Assembly: GCA_000818945.1 (NCBI GenBank)
Contig: KN805373.1
Coordinates: 931,756 to 953,522 of the forward strand
Reading direction: 5' to 3'
Length of the DNA: 21,767 nt
Source: Schizochytrium sp. CCTCC M209059
Taxonomy: Eukaryota; Sar; Bigyra; Thraustochytrida; Thraustochytriidae
The position numbers and the translations under genes were made by a program. The first letter of the stretch is position 1. Every line of letters starts with the position of its first letter. The notes beneath the pieces were generated by a model that saw nothing but the letters and a program-made list of their open reading frames with translations, was not told the DNA's origin and did not search any database. Positions 14,781 to 21,767 of this stretch are shown one piece after another.

Positions 14781-16022
14781 TCATGTTTCGAATGCCTCGC
14801 GCTCATATTTAGCAAAATCGAACGCAAAGTTATTCATGTGAATTTGCACAGTGTCCCTCGAGTCGATCCCAACGCAGGGACAGAATTCGCTCCACGTGTG
14901 GCCGAGACAAAGATTGCGACGAACACCGACAATCTTGCCGTTCTTGGTCAGAATGACTGTGGCGTTGTACAATGTGCTCTGGCGCTCGGTGGCCGTCGGT
15001 TCCGAGCAGACGGCGTGATTTAAGCGCAAACCAATCCCGACGGTGTCGCCAGGTCCAAAGTAGACGCACCGGGTCGTACTCACGCCCGGCGCCACTTCTT
15101 GGGCTGCGGGTGACCCGTTGTCACACCCAAAGAAAAATCTTCCATCGTCCGAATGCCACCCCAAAGCGTGGCGAGTCCAGCCCGGCATACCGGTAAATGT
15201 TCGATTGTGCTTGTACAGCGCACTAAAGCCGATGACAACGCAAGGCAGCAGGCCATACCAGCTGTGCGAACCAACATCGCTGCGTGTCCTGTCTCCCGAA
15301 AGAGTGCTGCCCGAGGCAGACTTGAGGATTGAAACCTCAAAGTAGCTCATTCGCGACCGCACCGCCCGGACCGTTGTAATCGGATCGCTGCGGAGGCAGT
15401 ACGCGTTAAAGTGCGAGAGAAGTAGTGCCTGTGCTTTGTATGTGCACTCCGGAAAGCGGATAACGCGGTTCGCTCCCGCTCGTGCACGGCTTGCTACTGT
15501 GTTGGGCCCGCGGGTATTAAACATCCACTTGCCGTTTCGAGACCGCTCGGAACGAGCTGCTTCAGTCATCAGAAGCTTTTCATCGAGTGCAAAGCGCATG
15601 CTAGACCAAATTTGATTGTGCACCTGCGCGGAGGCGGCAAAGCTCATCGAGGAAAGCTCGCGCAATTCCTGCAGCGAGATCTTAATTCGTGCATCCTCCA
15701 TGATGCTTGTGTCCCTTATACCTGCGCATCGACGGCAGTATGCCTGAAGAATGCTTTCTTCGTGGGCGACCAATGCCGCGTGCAGCGCCGCCGAGCACAT
15801 TCCCCAACGCGCCACTTCGTCAATCTCCAGATACCGAGCGACCATCCCAACGAGTTCGCATGGGATCGTTGCAAGTTTTGCATTCGCGTCCCTTTTGCAA
15901 GGATGCAGCAAGCATTGCTGAGGCACATCATCGCTCTCCATAGACCCAGCCTTCTTTTGCACCGTGCACGGCGCGAGCTCGCGATCGGCGGTCGCCTTCC
16001 GTTCCTCCAGCCGGGTCGCCAT
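14781..16022 (-). CDS. F-box and SPRY domain protein, predicted SCF-type substrate receptor
   Basis: 413-residue protein. Residues 48-94 look like an F-box (KLATIPCELVGMVARYL, then a Trp and VAHEESIL helix), the module that binds Skp1 in SCF ubiquitin ligases. Residues 225-404 form a SPRY domain: SYFEVSILKS, CVVIGFSALYKHN, HALGWHSDDGRFFFG, CVYFGPGDTVGIGLRLN, VILTKNGKIVG, and the closing NNFAFDFAKYE. SPRY domains bind short peptide motifs, so the likely role is recognising a target protein for ubiquitination, as in animal FBXO45, but orthology is not claimed. The middle (95-224) is charged and of unknown fold. The ATG at 16022 is the first in frame and has a strong context (G at -3, G at +4); the open frame extends upstream only from a TTG. 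Stop TGA. It converges on the ubiquitin-like gene and diverges from the kinase. Confidence 0.87.
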   Translation of the reverse strand: MATRLEERKATADRELAPCTVQKKAGSMESDDVPQQCLLHPCKRDANAKLATIPCELVGMVARYLEIDEVARWGMCSAALHAALVAHEESILQAYCRRCAGIRDTSIMEDARIKISLQELRELSSMSFAASAQVHNQIWSSMRFALDEKLLMTEAARSERSRNGKWMFNTRGPNTVASRARAGANRVIRFPECTYKAQALLLSHFNAYCLRSDPITTVRAVRSRMSYFEVSILKSASGSTLSGDRTRSDVGSHSWYGLLPCVVIGFSALYKHNRTFTGMPGWTRHALGWHSDDGRFFFGCDNGSPAAQEVAPGVSTTRCVYFGPGDTVGIGLRLNHAVCSEPTATERQSTLYNATVILTKNGKIVGVRRNLCLGHTWSEFCPCVGIDSRDTVQIHMNNFAFDFAKYEREAFET

Positions 16023-16076
16023 GCCTGAAATGACTCTTGCCGATGGTTCTCGCAGGTCGATTGGAGTATGGACGGA

Positions 16077-16092
16077 CTCTCTCTCTCTCTCT
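16077..16092. repeat. (CT)8 microsatellite
   Basis: Eight CT units, reading as GA repeats on the F-box/SPRY gene strand, 55 bp upstream of its ATG and probably in its leader. Confidence 0.85.
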
Positions 16093-16230
16093 ACACGCGA
16101 CGTCGCGCAAGATCTCGCTACGCTGTCAAGGCCAGCAGAGCTCTTGTCGGGATACTGCCCGCAGAGCAACGGCGGTCTGGCTGAGGCCTGCAGATTCTTC
16201 TGCGTGTGGCTCGTAGTTTCTCGACGTTCG

Positions 16231-16262
16231 TTTGTCTGTCTGTGTCTGTGTCTGTGTCTGTC
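16231..16262. repeat. TGTCTG simple repeat
   Basis: TTTGTCTGTC followed by four TGTCTG units, about 210 bp upstream of the F-box/SPRY ATG. Confidence 0.85.
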
Positions 16263-16573
16263 GCGTCACACTGGCAGCAACCAACATGCCGAAGAATTTT
16301 CATCGTTCACCGTCGTTTATTCGGTTATCAAAACGTGCGGTTTCAAGTTCGGAATGTGACCAACCTCCAGGGTAACATGAGTGGAGTGGCTTGGTCACAG
16401 CCGCACACAGTTTGGACACAAACCGGGGATGACCTCGCGAGCTCTGCGGATGAGCACCCACTATTTCGGTAGCGAAGCCGCATCCACTCCGAGCCTCAGG
16501 GATGAGGGCCCTGGTAAACAAAACCTGAAAAGAAATGCACTCAACGGATTAATTGTTGGTGCCCGTCACAACG

Positions 16574-16706
16574 GCTGCCAGCTGATTGGAACAGCTTTTT
16601 GCTCTGTCTTAAAAGCTCGCAAATACGATGAGAACAAGAAGAAGTTCAATCTATATACCGTTGCGCATACTACTGGAGCAAAAAGCTGTTCCAATCAGCT
16701 GGCAGC
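16574..16706. repeat. Perfect 31-bp inverted repeat with 71-nt spacer
   Basis: The arm at 16574-16604 is the exact reverse complement of 16676-16706, 31 of 31 positions, separated by 71 nt; two further G-T pairs would extend the stem inward if transcribed. The spacer carries a CTATATA stretch near 16650. No target-site duplication is visible at the outer ends and there is no open frame for a transposase. It could be a miniature inverted-repeat element, a hairpin RNA precursor, or a product of inverted duplication. Confidence 0.95.
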
Positions 16707-17160
16707 TTGCTTGGAGTAGGTTAGATATGGTAGTTCTATTCTAAATGTAAAGTAAGATCGTAACTAACAGTGTAAGAGCAAGCGGCTTTGCATAAATATA
16801 CGTGTATGCATGGACTGACAGGCTCTCTAGGCAGGCACTGTGAGTTCAGGTTCCAAAGGATTACTTATCCGTCGACTGTTCTCGCCGGTGGCCGCAGGAG
16901 GAGTGTTGGTGTTGAAAGCCACGCAAACAAAGCTCGACCTCGAGAACTGGCGCTGGCACTGGCCGAGCCAGGAGCCCGACGGCGCAGCGCGCAGGGCAGG
17001 GCAGCGCAGCATCAAGTCTCGCGCTGCCTCTTATTGTAGCCAGACGCGAAATTTTGTCTTGTTCCTGTGCCCTCGTCTCAATAAAAGACATTCGGCTCAC
17101 CAAGGGGAAGGGAGAACATCAAGCTCAGCGACGCCTGCTTTACCCAGACTGTTAGGTGCT

Positions 17161-17206
17161 GCTGCCCTCCGCCGTCGCCTTACGACGGCGGCAGAGGGCG
17201 GGCAGC
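17161..17206. repeat. GC-rich imperfect hairpin upstream of the kinase gene
   Basis: CCGCCGTCG (17169-17177) and CGACGGCGG (17183-17191) form a perfect 9-bp stem with a 5-nt loop. With small bulges the stem continues into GCTGCCCT (17161-17168) against AGGGCGGGCAGC (17195-17206). It lies 134 bp before the kinase ATG and would fold strongly if in the 5' leader. Confidence 0.8.
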
Positions 17207-17339
17207 GCAAAAGAGGAAACATAGATAAGAACATCAATACGGTGCCGCAAAACCACGCACGCAATCACCAGGCAAACGATCGAAAGTTTACATCGAAAAA
17301 GCACGGTGAATCGTGCGGCGTGATTTCGGTGCAACAGCC

Positions 17340-19799
17340 ATGCTTGCGAAAAGTGATGGAACAAGAAGTTCTCGAGTTCGTGTGTACAATGAGCCAATTT
17401 CAGACTCGAGCAGCAGTTTTCCGGATGCACCTGTTCCTACGGGCCAAATTGCGCTTCCACGATCACGGTGGAATTTGAGTTTTCTTGACGATGAGCTTGA
17501 ATTCAAGTTTCGACAATGGTTCGACGCAAATTTTCGCAGCACTTTAGTAACGCCTCGCATCACAGCGACGATGGGGACTACATTGGCCGTACTTGCGATC
17601 ATCATCTTTTCGAGCTTGCTCTTTTCACTGCAGCGGCTTGAGAGTCCCGAGGGGATGCTACCTACTCCAGTCGTGCTGGCTGGACTTTTGGTATTTAGCT
17701 CTTATTGCTTTGGAGCGAGCTTTTTTCAAGCTCAATCTAGCGTTTGGGCCAAGATCGCAGGCCTAGTTTTCCCTGCCACTGTCATCATGACTGGAGTGGT
17801 AATCTATCATGCAACCTCTCTCTCACGCGAGGTGCTGCAAGCAGAGGCACACGCTTCAGAAGACATGACAAGTACAAGCGTCGATAAGCTTGTGCTCGAC
17901 ATTGCTGCATTTCTCTCGCTGTCAATCGGAGGTCACGCAATCCAGATTCTTTGTCTCCGAACACTCGAATCCGAGTACACGACGCTTCGTCTCTCCATGA
18001 GCATTTTTTTGTGCAGTGCTCTTGGCTTCTCGACGACCCTGGAAGCCTATGACCTAGCAAGCACACTTCCACACTTGGTGATTATTTTCCTGGGCAATGT
18101 AACTCTCATTGTCTGCGTGCATGTCATCAAAGGTCGAGCGGAGAAGCAGCTGCGCAGAGAGTTCATTGCACTTTGTAAGGAGCCCTTGCTTGCCATGGCT
18201 GCTGCCGGGGAGGACGGGGAGTTTCAGCGCCGCAACAGCGATGTGCTCAGCATATCCGGCAAGATCAATGATGAAAGTGTGTTGTGCGAGGTTACTGCAA
18301 AGGCGCTGCGAAAACTTTCGCAAGATCGGCGCAAGCTGCTAAGCTGCCGCAATGCAGATGTCCTATTGCTCGGCAGCATCGGACAGGGCAACTTTGGGCA
18401 AATTTATCGAGCTCGATATCGAGGCAGCATGGTAGCGGTCAAGACATTCACTTTTGCCACGGTCAGGGACATCGAGCTGGAGCACTTTTGGCATGAGGCA
18501 GCCATCTCGCAACGTCTGCAGCATCCGAATATCTTGAGCTTTTTCGGTGCATCCATTAGCGTGCCAGAAAAGACTGCATATTGTATTATCGAGTTAGGCG
18601 AGGGCGGGACTTTTGACGATGTCCTGAGCAATCAGGATTACACCTGGGTCAATGGACGCAGAAATATCATGCAAGGCCTCAGTCGCGCCATGTGCTACCT
18701 ACACTCCTTTTTGGGCGACATCATCATCCACCATGACCTCAAACCATCCAACATTCTCATTAGCAAAACCTTCGAGGCCAAATTGTCGGATTTTGGGGTG
18801 TCTATAAGCAGACCACGGCACCCTGGCGCCGCGCCCGAAAGTGCCCAAGAGCAATCACACAAGGAGGTCGAGTCACTGGATGGGCCTCGCGCAAAGTCTC
18901 CCGAGATTAACAAAACCTTCAAGAAACAGAGCACGGTCAGGGGCTCACCGGTGTACCTTGCCCCGGAGGTGCATCGTGGCGAAGCCTTTTCGGAAAAGAT
19001 TGACGTTTACGCGTTTGGTCTTATCCTCTGCGAAGCGCTCATCGGTGATGGTCTCTACGTGGTCAAGTCCTACAAAAGCCAAAAGGGCGGTTTAGCGGAA
19101 GCTCTGGCATCTGGCTTTAGACCAAGCATTCCAGAGAGCGTGCGTGTTGCTGTGCCTGGACTGGTGGAATTGATGCAAGAATGTTGGGCAGAGGACGCCA
19201 ACGCGCGTCCCAGTTTTCTGATGATCAATCAACGCTTCGAAACCCTGGTCGAGGAAGAGATTGAGGCACGCACCAGCGCAGTCAGCTCCACTTCGCAGCC
19301 GGGGACATCGGAAACAGACGGGTCTAATCTCTTTTCTGTGCATGGGATTTCCGAGCTTAAGGCTGGCACGAATGCTGAGAATGAAAGTTTCAAGAGCACT
19401 GACGACGAATCTATTAGCGAAGCCAGCCAAAGTGGCAAGAATATGGCTGTAATCACGCAATCTCTCTCTGCTGAAAGCTTGCCGAGTGTGGTACTCGCGT
19501 CTCATCAGCACACAAGAGAGGTTCGTGTGCCTTCTGTGGTTGGTCTTCTTCAGCGTGGAGATACAATCTCCTCTGCAATGGTTCCTTCTATGCAGCGGTC
19601 GCCGACAGGACGTTCATTTAGTACTTTTGCTTTTCCAGCTGTTGGTGCTGCGGGTCAGGAAACGGGTGTGTTTCGCGAGCTTTGTTCGGAGCTACAAGAG
19701 GAACTTCGGCAGCAAAGTGAAATGTACGAGTGCAAGCTCGCTGAGCAAAAGGAGAAGTATGAAAAGCAGCTCGCTAGTCTTGCAGAGGCGCTTTTGTGA
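17340..19799 (+). CDS. Six-TM membrane protein with TKL-type protein kinase domain
   Basis: 819 residues. Six hydrophobic segments lie at about 80-98, 109-129, 137-157, 183-206, 215-235 and 243-264; an even number places both ends in the cytosol. The kinase domain spans about 340-640: glycine loop GQGNFG (348-353), VAVK with Lys368, helix-C Glu386, catalytic loop HHDLKPSN with Asp466, DFG (484-486), APE (541-543), and the closing CW...ARPSF block of tyrosine-kinase-like kinases. All catalytic residues are present. The HRD arginine is replaced by His465 (a non-RD kinase), and the stretch from DFG to APE is about 60 residues, much longer than usual. Residues 640-760 are Ser/Thr-rich, and the last 40 (778-819) look like a coiled coil. 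A signalling receptor-like kinase is inferred; ligand and substrate are unknown. The ATG at 17340 is the first in frame. Stop TGA. Confidence 0.9.
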   Translation: MLAKSDGTRSSRVRVYNEPISDSSSSFPDAPVPTGQIALPRSRWNLSFLDDELEFKFRQWFDANFRSTLVTPRITATMGTTLAVLAIIIFSSLLFSLQRLESPEGMLPTPVVLAGLLVFSSYCFGASFFQAQSSVWAKIAGLVFPATVIMTGVVIYHATSLSREVLQAEAHASEDMTSTSVDKLVLDIAAFLSLSIGGHAIQILCLRTLESEYTTLRLSMSIFLCSALGFSTTLEAYDLASTLPHLVIIFLGNVTLIVCVHVIKGRAEKQLRREFIALCKEPLLAMAAAGEDGEFQRRNSDVLSISGKINDESVLCEVTAKALRKLSQDRRKLLSCRNADVLLLGSIGQGNFGQIYRARYRGSMVAVKTFTFATVRDIELEHFWHEAAISQRLQHPNILSFFGASISVPEKTAYCIIELGEGGTFDDVLSNQDYTWVNGRRNIMQGLSRAMCYLHSFLGDIIIHHDLKPSNILISKTFEAKLSDFGVSISRPRHPGAAPESAQEQSHKEVESLDGPRAKSPEINKTFKKQSTVRGSPVYLAPEVHRGEAFSEKIDVYAFGLILCEALIGDGLYVVKSYKSQKGGLAEALASGFRPSIPESVRVAVPGLVELMQECWAEDANARPSFLMINQRFETLVEEEIEARTSAVSSTSQPGTSETDGSNLFSVHGISELKAGTNAENESFKSTDDESISEASQSGKNMAVITQSLSAESLPSVVLASHQHTREVRVPSVVGLLQRGDTISSAMVPSMQRSPTGRSFSTFAFPAVGAAGQETGVFRELCSELQEELRQQSEMYECKLAEQKEKYEKQLASLAEALL

Positions 19800-19920
19800 T
19801 GGAACACCGAGCGTTTTTTTTTAATTCTCAAAGGAGCAAGAGTAGAATTTCCATGTATCATTGATGGGGACGACACAATACAACAAAGCATACGACTGGT
19901 AGTCCTTCTTCTTCTAGAGG

Positions 19921-19960
19921 CCTGTCTGCCTACTGCGTGCCTGCCTGCTTGCCTGCCTCC
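19921..19960. repeat. Imperfect CTGC/CCTG tetranucleotide repeat
   Basis: About ten degenerate CTGC-type units in the convergent 3' region, the only tetranucleotide array in this window that is not upstream of a gene. Confidence 0.75.
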
Positions 19961-20137
19961 TAACGAGGTCAAGACAAGACGACAATGAAGAGAAAACGAC
20001 ATAAAACGTGCATGAGATGGGTGATGAATTAATGAATGAATGAAGTGTGAAAGTAGGCCTAGTTGGTATCCACGTTGCATGCTGTTCGAGTTCTTCTGGT
20101 TATTTTTTTGGTGGTGTGGAATAAGAAGGGAGATTGA

Positions 20138-20143
20138 AATAAA
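20138..20143 (+). terminator. AATAAA, possible poly(A) signal for the kinase gene
   Basis: Canonical hexamer 339 nt after the kinase stop codon. The assignment rests on the motif and position only. Confidence 0.25.
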
Positions 20144-20325
20144 GTCTTCGGATTGCTTTACAGGAACAGACGAGAAAAGATTGTGCGTGCGGGAGGGAGT
20201 AGGAATCAAGGTAGCGTAGAAAGATGTGATGGTAAACAGGAAAGAAAGGAGGAAAAGATAAATGGATAGTTGGTTGATTGGTAGATCTTGATTGATCAGA
20301 AGATTGTAGCAGGTCAGAAACGAAT

Positions 20326-21507
20326 TTATCGCTTGCGGTAAGACGCCTCGCGCGAGAAGACAGGAACAAAGTGGTCAGAGGCGCGGTCCTTCTGGCGCTG
20401 CACAATGCACTCGCAGATCCAGACGAGGTTGCGAATCTCCTGCTCCTTGAGGCGCACGTACGAGTAGTAGGCCGCATAGTGGAACTGGCCCTCCCACGCC
20501 ATCTCGTTGAGTTGCACCTCGCGCTCGTAGAAAGCATCATCGATGGTCTTATCGCCGCGCTGGTGCTTGTCAAAGATGCCGCGGTACACCTGATAGGTGC
20601 GAAGAACGGCGGCGAGTTCCATCTCGTCGCCGACCTGGGAGAGCTTGTCGGTGCCCTCCGGATAAAGGAAACCCATGGAAGGGTAAAGGGGCTTGCGCTC
20701 GGACTCGCGCAAGTTCGGGTCATTGAGCATGGTGCCAAAGGAGTTGAGCGTAATGTTAATGGCCGTGGCGTCAGCGCGCGCCTTGATCACATCAGTCATG
20801 ATGGTGGCCGTGTCGCCGCCGAGACCCTGGCAGAACTCGAGAAAGTCCTCGAGGTACAGCTTGCGCAGGGAGCTCTCCAGCTTGGTCGTGGGCAGCTCCT
20901 CGAGCAGGTTCTGCACGTATGAGGCGTCCTGGGAAACCTTGGCGGACTCCTCTTGAAGGAAACGCGCAAAGTAGGGACCAATGGGCGTGTCGATCAGCAC
21001 GGACTGGTACAGCTCCGCATAGCCCTTGGGGCTGTTTTCAAAAGCACAAATGCTGTTGAAGACGCTCTCCTCGAACTGGCCAAGAGGATGCGTCTGCTTG
21101 ACAAGGGAGGCGACGTCCACGTTGGGGTTGTTCAGGGTCGCTTTGAGAATGAGCATGACGTTGTCGATCATGTAGTCGTAGCGAATGAAATCCAAGAACT
21201 GGGAGAGGGGCTGGTTCGCGTTGGCGCGCAAGAGGTTGAACTCATTAACCAGCTTTTCGAGCGCCTTTTCGCGCACGATCGAAGGGGAGATCTGGGCGAC
21301 GTCGCCCACATAGGCGCCATAGTCAGTCTCCTGGAGATTCAGCTTGACGTCCGCGAGGTTTTCGCACTGCAGGATGCTGCGGTAGTCTGCGTCCGAGAGA
21401 AATCCAAGCTGGAGACCGCGGAGGAGGGCCTCATTGAAGCCGTCCTGGATATTGAAGGTCGCGAGGCCTCCGGGCCTCTGCGAGAGCAGGAGGGTCTTGC
21501 CGGGCAT
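20326..21507 (-). CDS. ATP6V0D1: V-type proton ATPase subunit d
   Basis: Subunit of the membrane (V0) sector that caps the proteolipid ring and couples it to the central rotor of the proton pump acidifying vacuoles and endomembranes (yeast Vma6). The 393-residue product aligns along its whole length with the family. Visible blocks are GFNEALLRGLQLGFLSDADY near the start, FLDFIRYDYMIDNVMLIL, HPLGQFE, ELYQSVLIDTPIGPYF, INITLNSFGT, LYPEG, and the strongly conserved end QFHYAAYYSYVRLKEQEIRNLVWICECIVQR. It is longer than the 345-351 residues typical of yeast and human, through small insertions and a slightly longer C-terminus. The ATG at 21507 is the first in frame (A at -3). Stop TAA. Convergent with the kinase gene. 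Confidence 0.97.
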   Translation of the reverse strand: MPGKTLLLSQRPGGLATFNIQDGFNEALLRGLQLGFLSDADYRSILQCENLADVKLNLQETDYGAYVGDVAQISPSIVREKALEKLVNEFNLLRANANQPLSQFLDFIRYDYMIDNVMLILKATLNNPNVDVASLVKQTHPLGQFEESVFNSICAFENSPKGYAELYQSVLIDTPIGPYFARFLQEESAKVSQDASYVQNLLEELPTTKLESSLRKLYLEDFLEFCQGLGGDTATIMTDVIKARADATAINITLNSFGTMLNDPNLRESERKPLYPSMGFLYPEGTDKLSQVGDEMELAAVLRTYQVYRGIFDKHQRGDKTIDDAFYEREVQLNEMAWEGQFHYAAYYSYVRLKEQEIRNLVWICECIVQRQKDRASDHFVPVFSREASYRKR

Positions 21508-21604
21508 CTTGGCGCCTCTTTCCTTTCTGCCGGTCCGCTTTCTCGCACGCAAGCACGTACGCAAGTAAAGCGCCTAAAGCAGGTAAAGCAGGCTGCTGCT
21601 GCTC

Positions 21605-21624
21605 GCAAGCAAGCAAGCCAGCCA
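21605..21624. repeat. GCAA/GCCA tetranucleotide repeat
   Basis: Three GCAA units followed by two GCCA units about 100 bp upstream of the V-ATPase d ATG; a similar repeat type occurs before SEC24. Confidence 0.8.
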
Positions 21625-21651
21625 GGGCACGCGAGCAAAGCTCACCGCCGC

Positions 21652-21673
21652 CGTACGTGCGCGCGCGCGCGCG
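21652..21673. repeat. CG-dinucleotide alternating tract
   Basis: 22 bp of strict pyrimidine-purine alternation, mostly CG repeats, a classical Z-DNA-forming sequence, about 145 bp upstream of the V-ATPase d ATG. Confidence 0.85.
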
Positions 21674-21690
21674 GACCTCCGGCCTCTGTA

Positions 21691-21706
21691 TCTCTCTCTC
21701 TCTCTC
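21691..21706. repeat. (TC)8 microsatellite
   Basis: Eight TC units; GA repeats on the V-ATPase d strand, as also seen upstream of the F-box/SPRY gene. Confidence 0.85.
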
Positions 21707-21718
21707 CCTCGCTCACTC

Positions 21719-21730
21719 GCGTGCGCGCGC

Positions 21731-21765
<35 letters not shown>

Positions 21766-21767
21766 TG
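21719..21767. repeat. GTGC tetranucleotide array running off the window
   Basis: GCGC repeats passing into at least eight GTGC-type units, 49 bp of strict purine-pyrimidine alternation, cut by the window end. On the V-ATPase d strand this is a CACG array, the same unit as before SEC24. Confidence 0.9.

Larger units (their letters stand above)
16023..17339. other. Divergent intergenic region between the F-box/SPRY gene and the kinase
   Basis: About 1.3 kb. It contains a CT run and TGTCTG repeats near the F-box gene, a perfect long inverted repeat (16574-16706), a TATA-like ATAAATA at 16792-16798, an orphan AATAAA on the plus strand at 17080-17085 and a GC-rich hairpin (17161-17206). The AATAAA could mark the end of a short unannotated plus-strand transcript starting near the TATA-like site, but no ATG reading frame or RNA family supports that. 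A frame open from 16840 begins with GTG and matches nothing. Confidence 0.6.
19800..20325. other. Convergent gap between the kinase and V-ATPase subunit d genes
   Basis: 526 bp between stops. It has a T run just after the kinase stop (19813-19822), an imperfect CTGC/CCTG repeat (19921-19960), short AATG repeats (20031-20045) and a plus-strand AATAAA at 20138-20143 that could serve the kinase transcript. I see no gene. Confidence 0.6.
21508..21767. other. Upstream region of the V-ATPase d gene, simple-repeat rich
   Basis: 260 bp to the window edge consisting largely of GCAA/GCCA repeats, two alternating purine-pyrimidine tracts and a CT tract. No TATA box seen and no gene; the next gene lies outside. 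Confidence 0.7.

Noticed and set aside
17080..17085. Orphan AATAAA suggesting an extra small gene before the kinase
   Set aside because: No ATG frame, RNA family or TATA spacing backs a transcript; one hexamer is expected by chance.
16840..17478. 212-codon plus-strand frame overlapping the kinase start
   Set aside because: GTG start, crosses the GC hairpin, overlaps the kinase in another frame and shows no similarity.

Overview
The window reads as nuclear DNA of a protist with compact, apparently intron-free genes. It holds nine protein genes, each a single uninterrupted reading frame that starts at ATG. The products are clearly eukaryotic (cytosolic ribosomal protein, COPII coat, V-ATPase, F-box/SPRY, TKL kinase). 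There are no bacterial operons, no Shine-Dalgarno spacing and no recognisable tRNA or rRNA genes. The Q/P-rich Sec24, the fibronectin-II-like ectodomain and the simple-repeat-rich promoters would fit a stramenopile such as a thraustochytrid/labyrinthulomycete. That placement is an inference and no marker here proves it.

Layout, left to right: RPS16 (+, 230-667); a predicted type I membrane protein with fibronectin-II-like domain, S/T/P stalk, one membrane segment, PH-like domain and RS-like tail (-, 691-2406); SEC24 (+, 3545-6814); a three-IQ-motif protein (-, 7210-9549); malonyl-CoA decarboxylase (+, 11388-13037); a nuclear-looking protein with a C-terminal ubiquitin-like domain (+, 13732-14514); an F-box/SPRY protein (-, 14781-16022); a six-membrane-segment TKL kinase (+, 17340-19799); V-ATPase subunit d (-, 20326-21507). 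Orientation mostly alternates, giving four convergent pairs (stop-to-stop gaps of 23, 395, 266 and 526 bp) and three divergent pairs that share 1.1-1.8 kb upstream regions.

The intergenic DNA is not featureless. Upstream regions carry tetranucleotide arrays (CGCA, GCAA, TTGC, GTGC), CT and TGTCTG repeats, and alternating purine-pyrimidine tracts. The SEC24 upstream region has two exact copies of a 10-mer equal to the XBP1/bZIP-type unfolded-protein-response element. The divergent region before the kinase contains a perfect 31-bp inverted repeat around a 71-nt spacer, plus a second GC-rich hairpin.

Functionally, SEC24, V-ATPase d and the membrane receptor belong to the secretory/endomembrane system. 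The F-box protein and the ubiquitin-like protein are convergent neighbours and could both touch ubiquitin biology. Malonyl-CoA decarboxylase belongs to fatty-acid control. No gene cluster dedicated to one pathway is evident. The most unusual items are the long perfect inverted repeat, the SEC24 UPR-like motif pair, the receptor with FN2-like/TM/PH/RS architecture and the six-TM non-RD kinase.
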